A stretch of 64,000 nt of DNA from Candidatus Pantoea gossypiicola (GTDB lineage Bacteria; Pseudomonadota; Gammaproteobacteria; Enterobacterales; Enterobacteriaceae). The translations under genes and the position numbers were made by a program. Below are positions 9,087 to 16,962 of the stretch, piece by piece. The DNA lies in the NCBI RefSeq assembly GCF_008632075.1, contig NZ_VWVM01000013.1:80175-144174 (forward strand), in the 5' to 3' direction. Each line of letters begins with the position of its first letter. The first letter of the stretch is position 1. A model generated the notes under the pieces. It had not been told where the DNA came from. It worked only from the letters and a program-made list of their open reading frames with translations, and searched no databases.

Positions 9087-9520
9087 ACTGCATGAAGTGG
9101 ATGCCTGGCTGACTGCGCTTTTCTCACAGCTGGAACCGGCGGTACGTAAGACATGGATGCAGGAGTAAGCACACCACTTGCGTCGCGTTCAGCAGGGAAC
9201 ATCATCGCACAACAGTCCCTTGACGACACCGCATAAGAACCCCGCTGAGTCAGCGCCCGCAACAAAATTGGTTGCGTCCGTCGCGGAATGTTTACGAAGC
9301 TGAAAACTGAAAATATCTTAAAGCGCAGGCAGGTGCAGACGCCGCTGAGGTTGCCTTTGTTCCGGTGGTGCAGTGGCTGGCCCGCGTCAATCACTACGGC
9401 CTGCGGGACCGGGTAAGCCGTCGAGTTCCGATGGTGAAATATGCTGAACGTCCGCTGCCAGGGGTTAGTCAGAGAGTTGAAGAAAACATACTTTCCATTC
9501 TACTTAACTCTCTCTTATCC
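9079..9520 (+). pseudogene. P2-like tail completion protein S, degenerate
   Basis: From GTG 9079, ELHEVDAWLTALFSQLEPAV matches the start of P2 gpS. A frameshift follows (stop 9166-9168), then AHHLRRVQQG, NIIAQQS, stops near 9230-9245, MFTKLKT, and finally WLARVNHYGLRDRVSRR and MVKYAERPLPG, the well-conserved gpS C-terminus. At least four lesions are visible, so the gene is dead. It marks a tail-assembly module of a P2-like prophage. Confidence 0.75.
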
Positions 9521-9527
9521 CAGAAAG

Positions 9528-10223
9528 TTACGTTAGGTACTCGAAACTTTTTTTTGCTTCAGTATGATTAAACTTCGTTATTCTATTTGTTATGTATATG
9601 TCAATAATCATCCCTGTCCCAAGCGATATGAAGTATAGGCAGGAAAAAATAATGATAGGTGACATTACCATTATGGATATGGATGTTTTACGCGTGCTTT
9701 TCGCTAAAGATTCTTTTTCTTCGCTCAAAAGCATATATCTACAAATAAAATCCTTAGTTTGCCCATGGATGCCAGCTAATACTTTGAGTTCAGAAGGTGA
9801 CAGGCAGGTCTCTGGAGTGATTTTCCAGATTTCTTCATTCGAAGGATTTTTTGCTTCACCGGGCTTTATCCAGAATTTATCATGTGTTGCTGAGTAGGTA
9901 TAATCTATCCATAGGACTGGCCCCTTTAAAAGTAATGCGCTGAATGAAAATAGAAAAGATGTGAAGACGATTATAAACACCAAACCGAAAGTGGATTGAA
10001 TGTAATTTGCCTTTTTTGTCCTTGCTTTAGTGTTTTTTCGATATTTACAGTAACTCATCCTGATCAGCGGAGCCGATATGTTTAAATCATCGGTTAAAAA
10101 CTTTTCTTCTGGATAAATTTTATTTAGCCATCCCCATAAGGTTTTAATTGCCCCAGCAAGCCATTTGAACATCAGACTGCCAATTGCTGTGGCCAGGAAG
10201 GCATTTATTTTATCGATGTCCAT
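9528..10223 (-). CDS. Putative membrane protein inserted in the prophage remnant
   Basis: I do not recognise this 231-aa protein with confidence; it loosely recalls DUF6216-type membrane proteins. Two hydrophobic blocks are clear: about residues 78-100 (FGLVFIIVFTSFLFSFSALLL) and about 184-210 (SIMVMSPIIIFSCLYFISLG), with a polar Lys/Glu-rich loop between. It is much more AT-rich than its neighbours, is on the opposite strand to the phage genes, and is intact while they are ruined. It lies between the S and V remnants, a position where a late-acquired cargo (moron) gene could sit. A defence or immunity role is possible but unproven. Confidence 0.55.
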   Translation of the reverse strand: MDIDKINAFLATAIGSLMFKWLAGAIKTLWGWLNKIYPEEKFLTDDLNISAPLIRMSYCKYRKNTKARTKKANYIQSTFGLVFIIVFTSFLFSFSALLLKGPVLWIDYTYSATHDKFWIKPGEAKNPSNEEIWKITPETCLSPSELKVLAGIHGQTKDFICRYMLLSEEKESLAKSTRKTSISIMVMSPIIIFSCLYFISLGTGMIIDIYITNRITKFNHTEAKKSFEYLT

Positions 10224-10322
10224 TAATTATCGCCCTTTAAAGACTATGACAGGTAATTTGTATCAGATATCACACAATGAATACTAATTTTATATAAATA
10301 TTTTTTACGGCATCATGCTTTT

Positions 10323-10665
10323 ATGAATATTCAACTTACTAAAATCATGCGCCTTATAACCAACCTGATATGCACCGGCACCAGGTTCAAAGTGGATCCG
10401 GTGAACTAGCTGTGCCGGGTGAAAACGGGCGACCTTGAAACCAACTGGATTAACTGGCTCACCCTGCGTGCTGCCAGCACCCGCACATGGTGACAGCCTA
10501 CCGTCGATAAACAGGTTATGCTGCTGAGCCTGGGCGGCAATCTTGAAACTACATTTGCGCTGCCCACCATTTATTCGATGCCTTCCCGCAGCCTGACTAC
10601 CCGGAAAACGGCACCACCGCCGTGTTTAAGGAAGGCGGCTGGTTTCAGTACGAGCCAGAAATTGG
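10323..10665 (+). pseudogene. P2-like baseplate protein V, degenerate
   Basis: From ATG 10323 the frame reads MNIQLTKIMRLITNLICTGT, then an internal TAG, LCRVKTGDLETNWINWLTLR, a second stop where gpV has Trp (TRTWW), then DKQVMLLSLGGNLETTFALP. This follows P2 gpV (RCRVQTGGMCTDWLQWLTHRAGRSRTWW). A frameshift near 10580 is followed by PENGTTAVFKEGGWFQYEPE. The C-terminal half is deleted, joining directly to W-like sequence. Confidence 0.7.
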
Positions 10666-10895
10666 CGAAGCTCTCACGGACATCGAACGCACCCGACAGA
10701 GCATGCGCGACATCCTGATCACCCCCAAAGCAACCGCATCGCCCGGCGTGATTAAAGTTCGCTGCTCTCGGTGCTGATTGACCTGCATCAGAACGACGTG
10801 ATTCGCCTGCAGGTTTTCCCGGCTGCATGCACCGCAGATTATTGAGGTGCCGGCCTTTGAAACGCAAAAGCCCGACTTACAGACGACCCGGTAAT
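10666..10895 (+). pseudogene. P2-like baseplate protein W, degenerate
   Basis: ALTDIERTRQSMRDILITPK matches the conserved start of gpW (GLALTDISHLQQSITDILSTP). It is followed by frameshifted pieces of RRDYGSLLSVLID, QNDVIRLQVFS and an eroded tail. The joint to the V remnant is in frame, showing an internal deletion that removed the end of V and the start of W. Confidence 0.65.
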
Positions 10896-10966
10896 GGATT
10901 AACAACCTGTCACACAGATGGTAAAGTTAAAATACGTTAACCAGTTGACTAAAGGGATTAGCAGGT

Positions 10967-11422
10967 ATGGATACAACAGAGCAGCTGGGTGGTACGTATT
11001 ATTTCAATGGCTTGCCGAATCTGACGCCGCAGGAATTGCTGTTCTGGGTGCTGGTAGATGAGACACAAAAACAGCTGGGCGTGCAGGATATTGTGGCCAT
11101 TACGGGACTAATTTTAGGCAACAATAATATCGACGTACCCGGGAAACCCAACACGGCAACTCCCGGTACTTCCGTTGCGTCTATCTTTTTCCGCAAACAC
11201 CTTTCTTACAAATTCCGGCGCCGCATTCTGCCAACGCTGACCGCCAAATCTTTCAGTTTGCGTGGGCTGAAGATTTTCTGGGTTAACAACCTGGGAGCAT
11301 TCGTTGGCAGGGCCGTACCTGTTGTCGGATGGGTGATTCTGGCAAACGATGTTGCACAAATCAGTTTCCGCACCGTCCACCGCTACAACATGATTGTGCG
11401 GCCTGAAGATAAAATTTGGTGA
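10967..11422 (+). CDS. Small membrane protein of a phage-associated family
   Basis: This 151-aa protein starts GTYYFNGLPNLTPQELLFWVLVD and has hydrophobic stretches at about residues 42-52 (VAITGLILG) and 112-130 (GRAVPVVGWVILANDVAQIS). I recall similar proteins labelled phage-associated membrane protein in enterobacteria, often just upstream of a DUF1493 gene, which is the case here. Function is unknown. The stop codon is 5 bp before the next ATG, so the two are surely co-transcribed. The gene is intact, unlike the prophage debris on its left. Confidence 0.6.
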   Translation: MDTTEQLGGTYYFNGLPNLTPQELLFWVLVDETQKQLGVQDIVAITGLILGNNNIDVPGKPNTATPGTSVASIFFRKHLSYKFRRRILPTLTAKSFSLRGLKIFWVNNLGAFVGRAVPVVGWVILANDVAQISFRTVHRYNMIVRPEDKIW

Positions 11423-11427
11423 ATATT

Positions 11428-11742
11428 ATGACAGTAACCCCTGATGCGGTGCGCGAATTCATTTTGCGTGAACTGCCGCTGGTGACGACGTTCCTTTTCA
11501 AGAAAATTGAAATCGGCGAGGATGACATTTTGCAGGAGCAGTATGAAGCGGATGATATCGCTGAAATGGCGGAGAAGTTTTTTAAAGATTTTAACGTGCA
11601 GCCAGCAGGCTTCGATCTCGCTGCTTATTTCCCCTGGAAAAACTCCTCACTGTTCTCACGTACCCCCGTAAAACATAATAAAGAGCCACTGACTATAAGA
11701 ATGTTTATTGAGTCAGCCCGTGCGGGACGCTGGCTTTTCTGA
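11428..11742 (+). CDS. DUF1493 family protein
   Basis: This 104-aa acidic protein matches DUF1493: ILQEQYEADDIAEMAEKFFKDF in the middle, FDLAAYFPW, and the closing PLTIRMFIESARAGRWL. The fold is thought to resemble acyl carrier proteins, but no phosphopantetheine Ser motif is evident to me. ATG 11428 is chosen over in-frame TTG/GTG codons at 11416/11419. Its partner is the preceding membrane protein gene; together they may form a small two-component cassette, perhaps toxin/immunity or membrane stress, which is only a guess. Confidence 0.7.
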   Translation: MTVTPDAVREFILRELPLVTTFLFKKIEIGEDDILQEQYEADDIAEMAEKFFKDFNVQPAGFDLAAYFPWKNSSLFSRTPVKHNKEPLTIRMFIESARAGRWLF

Positions 11743-12174
11743 TTGCTCACAGCAGGTGATACAGTTGCTCGTACTCTCAGCAGCGCATCTTAAACCTTGA
11801 AGATCTGGCGAAACCAGCCGTCTTCACCGTTGCAGTCAGCGGCCAGTGACTGAACGGTTGCGTTTTTTTTCCTGGCATTTCAGCAATGCGGTATCTCAGA
11901 TAGTAAGCAGTAAAGCCTGCCTGCAGGGTTAGAATTCGTCGGGGCGAATGTCATTTCCAGGCTACCAAAACAGGGCCGCGGTGCTCCTGATCATAACAAT
12001 GCGACAGATCGCGCAGCGTTCACTCCCCGCCTTTGATTTACGCTGTTATATCCCGGAAAAGATGTTTACATTTGTTCAGCAAAGTTATCTGCCGCTCATC
12101 AAAGCGCCATAACAGGGAAGAACCGTGGTTAACATCATCATCAAAGTCACACCGCAAACAGAGGCAGGGAAAGT
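11743..12174. other. Gene-free stretch, 11.7-12.2 kb
   Basis: About 430 bp without a supported gene. An imperfect hairpin lies near 11799-11825, followed some 40 nt later by a T-run (around 11860-11870), which could end the DUF1493 transcript. The right end carries the leader of the DUF2157 gene. Confidence 0.35.
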
Positions 12175-14385
12175 ATGTGGGAGATTACGGCCGATAAGAT
12201 AACCGGGATGCCATCACGAACGGCAGCATATCTTTGCCGTCAGATTGCTGGTCTCATCAAAGCAGGAAGCATGAGCCCGGAAACATGCCAGCGCATCTTT
12301 GCTTTCTGTGGTATCAGGCCGTCAGATGCGCAGTGGCGTCAGTTTCTTATCCCGGTGCTTGGCTGTCTGGGATTGCTGGCACTGGTTGCTGGATCGGTGT
12401 TTTTTATTGCCTGGAACTGGGCCTGGCTGCCGAAAATGGCGAAATTTGCCCTGGCCGAACTGCTGATCGTCGCGCTGGCGGTAGTAGTCTGGTGGCGCTG
12501 GTACAGCACGCTGGCACGCAGCGCATTGCTGGCAGCAGGATTAAGTTTCGGTGCTCTCTTTGCGCTTTACGGACAGATTTATCAGACGGGTGCAGATAGC
12601 TGGGAGCTATTTCGGGCCTGGTTATGCGTTCTTCTGCCGCTGGCGCTGATTGCCCGGCAAAACAGCCTGTGGTTTTGCAGTTGGCTGGTCGCTAACCTGG
12701 CATTCCAGCTCTACTACACCACCACGTTACCGACGTCACTGCTGGAACTCGCCGTGTCTGACAGCCTCTTCCGGCTCCCGACGACAGTGCTGCACGGCTA
12801 TCTGGCGCTGCTGGCAGCCTGCCTGATTATCAGGGAAGTTCTGGCCTGGCGGGCAATAACGCATCACCCTGAGAGCTGGCTGGCAAGCCGCTGGTTCTCA
12901 CGCGTCATGGCGGGATTTTTACTACTGCTGCTGACCGCCATCGTGGCCGGGAATATTTCTGACTGGCACGGTGGTAACCACTTTACGTTAGTGACGGGCG
13001 GCTGGATGGTTACCCTGCTGGCAGGCTATTACCTGTACCGTTATCGCCATGTTGATCTCTGTATGCTGACAATAGGCATCGCCAGTCTGACAGTTGTGGG
13101 CTGCGCACTGATCATGCAGTTATTCCTGGTGGCCTATGTTACGGGTGACCTTTATCTGACCGGCGTCATGATGATTTTCTGGGTAGCGGCAAATGGCTCG
13201 ATCCTGCTGAAGTGGCAGCGCAAACTGGCTGAAAAGGGACCGTTCGATCAGGCTCCGCCCAGACTGACCTTACTGACAGATGCCCTGCGTCAGCAGGGCC
13301 TGCTGAGCGACGCACAGATCAGGGAGATTCAGCAACGCGGTCACGCATTCGATCTGCCCTGGTATCTGAGGCTGGCGCTGAGCATCGGAGGCTGGGTCGC
13401 CGCGATCATCACTCTGTTACTGATGGCGCTGGTGCTCTATAGCACTGACCTGCTCGACGACCCGAATGCTGTCACCCTTATCGTGCCTTCACTCGTGCTC
13501 GCCGTGATTGCCCGCGGCCTGTTACGCAGCGATCGTGACGGTAAGTATCACCTCGGGCTGGCATGGGCCATTGCGGCGACGTGCGGGCTGATTTTAGGCG
13601 TTGTGTTACAAATCAAGAGCGATGACGTCAGCTTTATGATGCTGAGTTCACTGAGCGCGTTACCGATTCTTGCGGCGATGGCGGTGGCGATGCCTGACCG
13701 CACTTACCGCTTTATGGCCATCACTGCCCTGACTTTTTTCCTGGTGCTGGCGGGCTATTTACTTTCCCTGCACTACCTGTCGCCAACGGCAGGTTGCGTT
13801 GCTGTTTCCCTGCTGGTGGCAGCGGTGATGTTTTTGTGGCTTTGGATTGTCAGTCATCAACTGAGATTACTGGCAGGGCGGTATGCTGACGCCGTACATC
13901 TCCTGCTGTATGGCATCCCGGCGGGTCTGATGCTGCTGAGTTTCCCTGGGATAAACGCGGCGGTTCTGATGGATTTCTTCTGGTCTCCTGGGCAGTTTTC
14001 TATGCTTCAGTCTGCGACAGGCACCGGTATTGCGGCAGGTTTAGTGCTGAGTGCGCTCAGTCAGAAAAGGATCGGTCAGCCGCTGTTTTCGATAATCACA
14101 CTGCCCGCCGCCCTTATCTGCGGAGCTGCCGCCCTTTATGCGCCGGGTATCGGGCTGGGCTTGTGGCTGATTCTGATGGCGCGTTATCTGGGAAGTCCGG
14201 GATTGATGGTGGTCAGTGCCGGGTTCATGGTGCTGTATGTCATTGGCTGGTATTACTTCCTTGAGGTGACTCTGCTGCAGAAAACACTGTTACTGCTGGC
14301 TGGCGGTCTGGTTTTGCTGGGGCTGGCGTGGGTCGTCGCAAAAGTGTTACCCGCAAAAATCGGAGGTGCGAGTGAGAATGCGTAA
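12175..14385 (+). CDS. DUF2157 (and DUF4401-like) polytopic membrane protein
   Basis: This 736-aa protein has a short soluble N-terminus (DUF2157: PSRTAAYLCRQIAGLIKAG, CGIRPSDAQWRQFLIPVLGC) and then roughly 18-20 hydrophobic segments in two blocks. They are split by a soluble linker (about residues 350-400, RLTLLTDALRQQGLLSDAQIREIQQRG) that looks like a second copy of the N-terminal helical piece before the DUF4401-type half. Transport or membrane-remodelling function is unknown. The gene for a GDYXXLXY protein overlaps its 3' end; these two families usually occur together, so they probably form one complex. Confidence 0.8.
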   Translation: MWEITADKITGMPSRTAAYLCRQIAGLIKAGSMSPETCQRIFAFCGIRPSDAQWRQFLIPVLGCLGLLALVAGSVFFIAWNWAWLPKMAKFALAELLIVALAVVVWWRWYSTLARSALLAAGLSFGALFALYGQIYQTGADSWELFRAWLCVLLPLALIARQNSLWFCSWLVANLAFQLYYTTTLPTSLLELAVSDSLFRLPTTVLHGYLALLAACLIIREVLAWRAITHHPESWLASRWFSRVMAGFLLLLLTAIVAGNISDWHGGNHFTLVTGGWMVTLLAGYYLYRYRHVDLCMLTIGIASLTVVGCALIMQLFLVAYVTGDLYLTGVMMIFWVAANGSILLKWQRKLAEKGPFDQAPPRLTLLTDALRQQGLLSDAQIREIQQRGHAFDLPWYLRLALSIGGWVAAIITLLLMALVLYSTDLLDDPNAVTLIVPSLVLAVIARGLLRSDRDGKYHLGLAWAIAATCGLILGVVLQIKSDDVSFMMLSSLSALPILAAMAVAMPDRTYRFMAITALTFFLVLAGYLLSLHYLSPTAGCVAVSLLVAAVMFLWLWIVSHQLRLLAGRYADAVHLLLYGIPAGLMLLSFPGINAAVLMDFFWSPGQFSMLQSATGTGIAAGLVLSALSQKRIGQPLFSIITLPAALICGAAALYAPGIGLGLWLILMARYLGSPGLMVVSAGFMVLYVIGWYYFLEVTLLQKTLLLLAGGLVLLGLAWVVAKVLPAKIGGASENA

Positions 14386-14908
14386 AAAGAGCCGATGGCT
14401 GGCAGGCGCAGTGATAGCGCTGGCGCTGGTGGCCGTCAATGTCAGCATCTGGCAAAAAGAACAATTACTGAAACAGGGCGCGATCATGATTTTATCCCTG
14501 GCACCGGTTGACCCGCGCTCCCTGATGCAGGGTGATTACATGGCGCTGAATTATGCCCTCACCCGACCGCTGGAGCAGACGCTATATCAACAGGCGGTGG
14601 CCTGCGGCGCGGCGCGGTCATCTCCATGCCTGCCCACCAGCGGGGCTCTGATTGTGGATCTCGATGCGCAGCGTCATGCGATTCAGGCCCGGTTTGATCA
14701 GGGTGAGCCGCTGCAGGCAAATCAGTTACGGGTGAAATATCATCAACATTCCGGCTCGCTGACCGTCGGCACCAACGCTTATTTCTTTCAGGAAGGTCAT
14801 GGCGAGCGTTTCGCGCAGGCACGATACGGGGCATTCCGCGTGGGAGATGATGGCACAGCACTCCTGACAGACCTGCTTGATGAACAGGGGAAGGTCATTC
14901 AGCCTTAG
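14372..14908 (+). CDS. GDYXXLXY domain protein
   Basis: The family-naming motif is present as GDYMALNY at about residue 50, after an N-terminal membrane anchor (RWLAGAVIALALVAVNVSIW), so the bulk should be periplasmic. Length is about 178 aa. GTG 14372 is chosen because GGAGG (14362-14366) lies 5 nt upstream; GTG 14366 overlaps that site and ATG 14378 is 11 nt away. The start overlaps the end of the DUF2157 gene by 14 bp, which argues for translational coupling. Biochemical function is unknown. Confidence 0.8.
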   Translation: MRMRKKSRWLAGAVIALALVAVNVSIWQKEQLLKQGAIMILSLAPVDPRSLMQGDYMALNYALTRPLEQTLYQQAVACGAARSSPCLPTSGALIVDLDAQRHAIQARFDQGEPLQANQLRVKYHQHSGSLTVGTNAYFFQEGHGERFAQARYGAFRVGDDGTALLTDLLDEQGKVIQP

Positions 14909-15099
14909 TTATGCAAGACGCTCGCTGAACAGTACAAAACAGACTGGCAGTGGCCTTAATAGCTTTACTGAAAGGATTTCTGTAGCGGAGCACCACAATG
15001 CCTTTGCAGGTCTGCGGCCATCAGATTAATCAGGTAGCCTGAAACGTCAGACAGAAATATCTTTAACGACAAGCTGATTTAAATGGCAAAAGGTCTGAT

Positions 15100-15786
15100 A
15101 TGAAATCGATGAATCTGCACAACATTTACCGTTCTGCAAATGAAAAAACCGTTGCGATGTGGAGAGAAAATGCAGGCATTGGCGATATCAGGCAAGGGAA
15201 TTACTACGATCCGGTAAAACTCGCTCTCGCAACAGGCATACAGCCATCTGTATCCTCTGATGTCTCACGTCTGCTGCGTGAACTGCAACAGCTTACCAGA
15301 GATGATCCGCTGGCCGATGTTCTGCCAGCAGACGGTTTTCATTTTACCTTTTTACCTCTGACCCTGCCGCTCTATCACGAAAACGCGCCGTTGCCCGATA
15401 AAGTGGATCAGCTGACGGCTATCTGGACCGGATTTGAGGCGAAGAAAATCGTTATCAGGGATCTCCGGCTCGTTGCGTTGCCCGGTCAGTTGTTGCTCGC
15501 AGGGATCCCTGAAAATCCTGCTGTAACCATGCGCCAGTCATTCTGCGAAAAAGTGCTCGATTCTGACTGGGAAAATGAGCTGATGATGCGTCATTCGGGC
15601 AGCCCATTACCGGCCCCCTTCTGGCACAGCACCCTGCTGCGCTACAACGCGGCATTTTTACCCGTAACCTTACGTCGCTATTTTCTGGAACGTCAGACAG
15701 TTGATTTTGGGGATGTCGCCGGAGAACTGACGCTGGCAAAGGTCAACTACAACTGGACAAAATGTTATCCGTTACGGGTTAACTGA
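15100..15786 (+). CDS. 2H phosphoesterase-like protein
   Basis: This 228-aa protein was not recognised as a named family, but it carries two HxTx motifs about 120 residues apart, HFTF (FHFTFLPLTLPLY, about residue 85) and HSTL (FWHSTLLRYNAAF, about residue 181). Each sits at the end of a hydrophobic strand. That pair is the catalytic signature of the 2H phosphoesterase superfamily (2'-5' RNA ligase/LigT, cyclic phosphodiesterases). An enzyme on 2',3'-cyclic or 2'-5' linked nucleotides is therefore likely. It stands alone, with a P-loop kinase gene 365 bp downstream on the same strand. Confidence 0.6.
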   Translation: MKSMNLHNIYRSANEKTVAMWRENAGIGDIRQGNYYDPVKLALATGIQPSVSSDVSRLLRELQQLTRDDPLADVLPADGFHFTFLPLTLPLYHENAPLPDKVDQLTAIWTGFEAKKIVIRDLRLVALPGQLLLAGIPENPAVTMRQSFCEKVLDSDWENELMMRHSGSPLPAPFWHSTLLRYNAAFLPVTLRRYFLERQTVDFGDVAGELTLAKVNYNWTKCYPLRVN

Positions 15787-16151
15787 AGCGATGCGATTCC
15801 CTGTCAGAAACGATTTATGGCCTGCAATTACATGAGAGTCGCATGCGTTCAGGTCCGTTTTTCTCTCAAACCCTCCGTTTGCAGACTTAATCAGGATCTT
15901 TTTGTTTACCTGGCTGTTCCCGTAAACTAGAGGACGCAGGTTTTAATTCATGCACCAGAAAAGAGGGTGATTAAGCCTGCCATGCAGAGCCAGTTTTAGC
16001 GTATCCATCATTGTCTGTGAATACGCCTCAATTCTGTTCTCGCAAAGATGGCCGACGGCTTAAGAAAATATCCGCTTCTCACCCCAGGAAATAACATGCT
16101 TTTGGCAGATGTATCTTTTACTGAAATCCTGACTCAATCGTCACTCCTGAC
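15787..16151. other. Gene-free stretch between 2H-like and kinase genes
   Basis: About 365 bp with no supported gene, and no clear terminator or operator. It separates the two genes enough that they probably do not share a transcript. Confidence 0.35.
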
Positions 16152-16772
16152 ATGAGTCGTCAACTGTTTGTTTCTCTGGATGGCCCCAAGGGAGCCGGTA
16201 AAACCACGCTGCTGGAGGCCATCACGCACGTGCTGAGGGCAGACAACATGAAAGTGATCCGACTCAGCGAGAAAAAGAGCGATCCTTTCAGGGCGGAATC
16301 CATGGCGCTGGTTAACCGGCTTGCCAGAGATCCCTCGGCAGATCTGGAATGGGACATCTGTCAGCGCTTTGCCGTCAGCCGCGCCTGGATTTCGCAGAAC
16401 GTACTGGCTAAACAGCCGCAGGACAGCGTTATTCTGATGGATCGCTGGTATCCATCGGATGCCGCGTTTCGCCGGATGGTTCCTTTTACAGAGATTCTGC
16501 AGCTAAACCGTGAGCACAAGGTCCGCGCGCCAGATCTGCATGTCGGGGTGGTCACTGCACCGGAAATTTCCTGGGAAAGAGCCGCAGCCCGGTCGCGTGG
16601 ACTGGGAAGTACGGTAATTTACCGACTGGAAGAACATATCGCCTGCACCCGCGCGTTTGAACAGGAAATTGCCAGCAACGGCTGGTTTTTATGTCGCAAT
16701 GAAGGGAGCATTGAAGAGGCAACGATGCAGGTGGTGGCTGAAATTTACAGCGTGCTTATCGGACCCGAATAG
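16152..16772 (+). CDS. P-loop nucleoside/nucleotide kinase (thymidylate kinase-like)
   Basis: This 206-aa soluble protein has a Walker A motif GPKGAGKTT (residues 11-19) directly after the first strand LFVSLD. LMDRWYPSDAAFRRM at about residue 97 corresponds to the DR(Y/W) phosphate-donor/base-binding segment of thymidylate kinases, and an Arg-rich lid RAAARSRG lies near residue 140. Size fits dTMP kinase (about 210 aa), but divergence means the substrate is uncertain; a polynucleotide or other small-molecule kinase is possible. The start lacks a strong Shine-Dalgarno site. Confidence 0.6.
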   Translation: MSRQLFVSLDGPKGAGKTTLLEAITHVLRADNMKVIRLSEKKSDPFRAESMALVNRLARDPSADLEWDICQRFAVSRAWISQNVLAKQPQDSVILMDRWYPSDAAFRRMVPFTEILQLNREHKVRAPDLHVGVVTAPEISWERAAARSRGLGSTVIYRLEEHIACTRAFEQEIASNGWFLCRNEGSIEEATMQVVAEIYSVLIGPE

Positions 16773-16962
16773 CAGAAACATAAAACTCTGTGGGCGCGTT
16801 ATCCTCTCTTATCCGCACATCCGCACATCCGCACACATCGGTTGTGCAGAAGAAAACCTTTATTTTACTTGTCTGAAATCAAGATTAGTCAGATTACCGC
16901 TGGCACAGACATCCCGCTTTCCCCTATAAAATTGCTTTATTTTTCATATAAGGCACAGGGAA

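Noticed and set aside
12190..12197. Second sigma-28 -10 element (GCCGATAA) at the start of the DUF2157 gene
   Set aside because: It is inside codons 6-8 of the gene, and the -35 element TAAA is absent at the required 15-bp spacing.
16812..16836. Short tandem ATCCGCAC repeats
   Set aside because: Only three copies of an 8-mer, with no link to a promoter or known operator; probably replication slippage.
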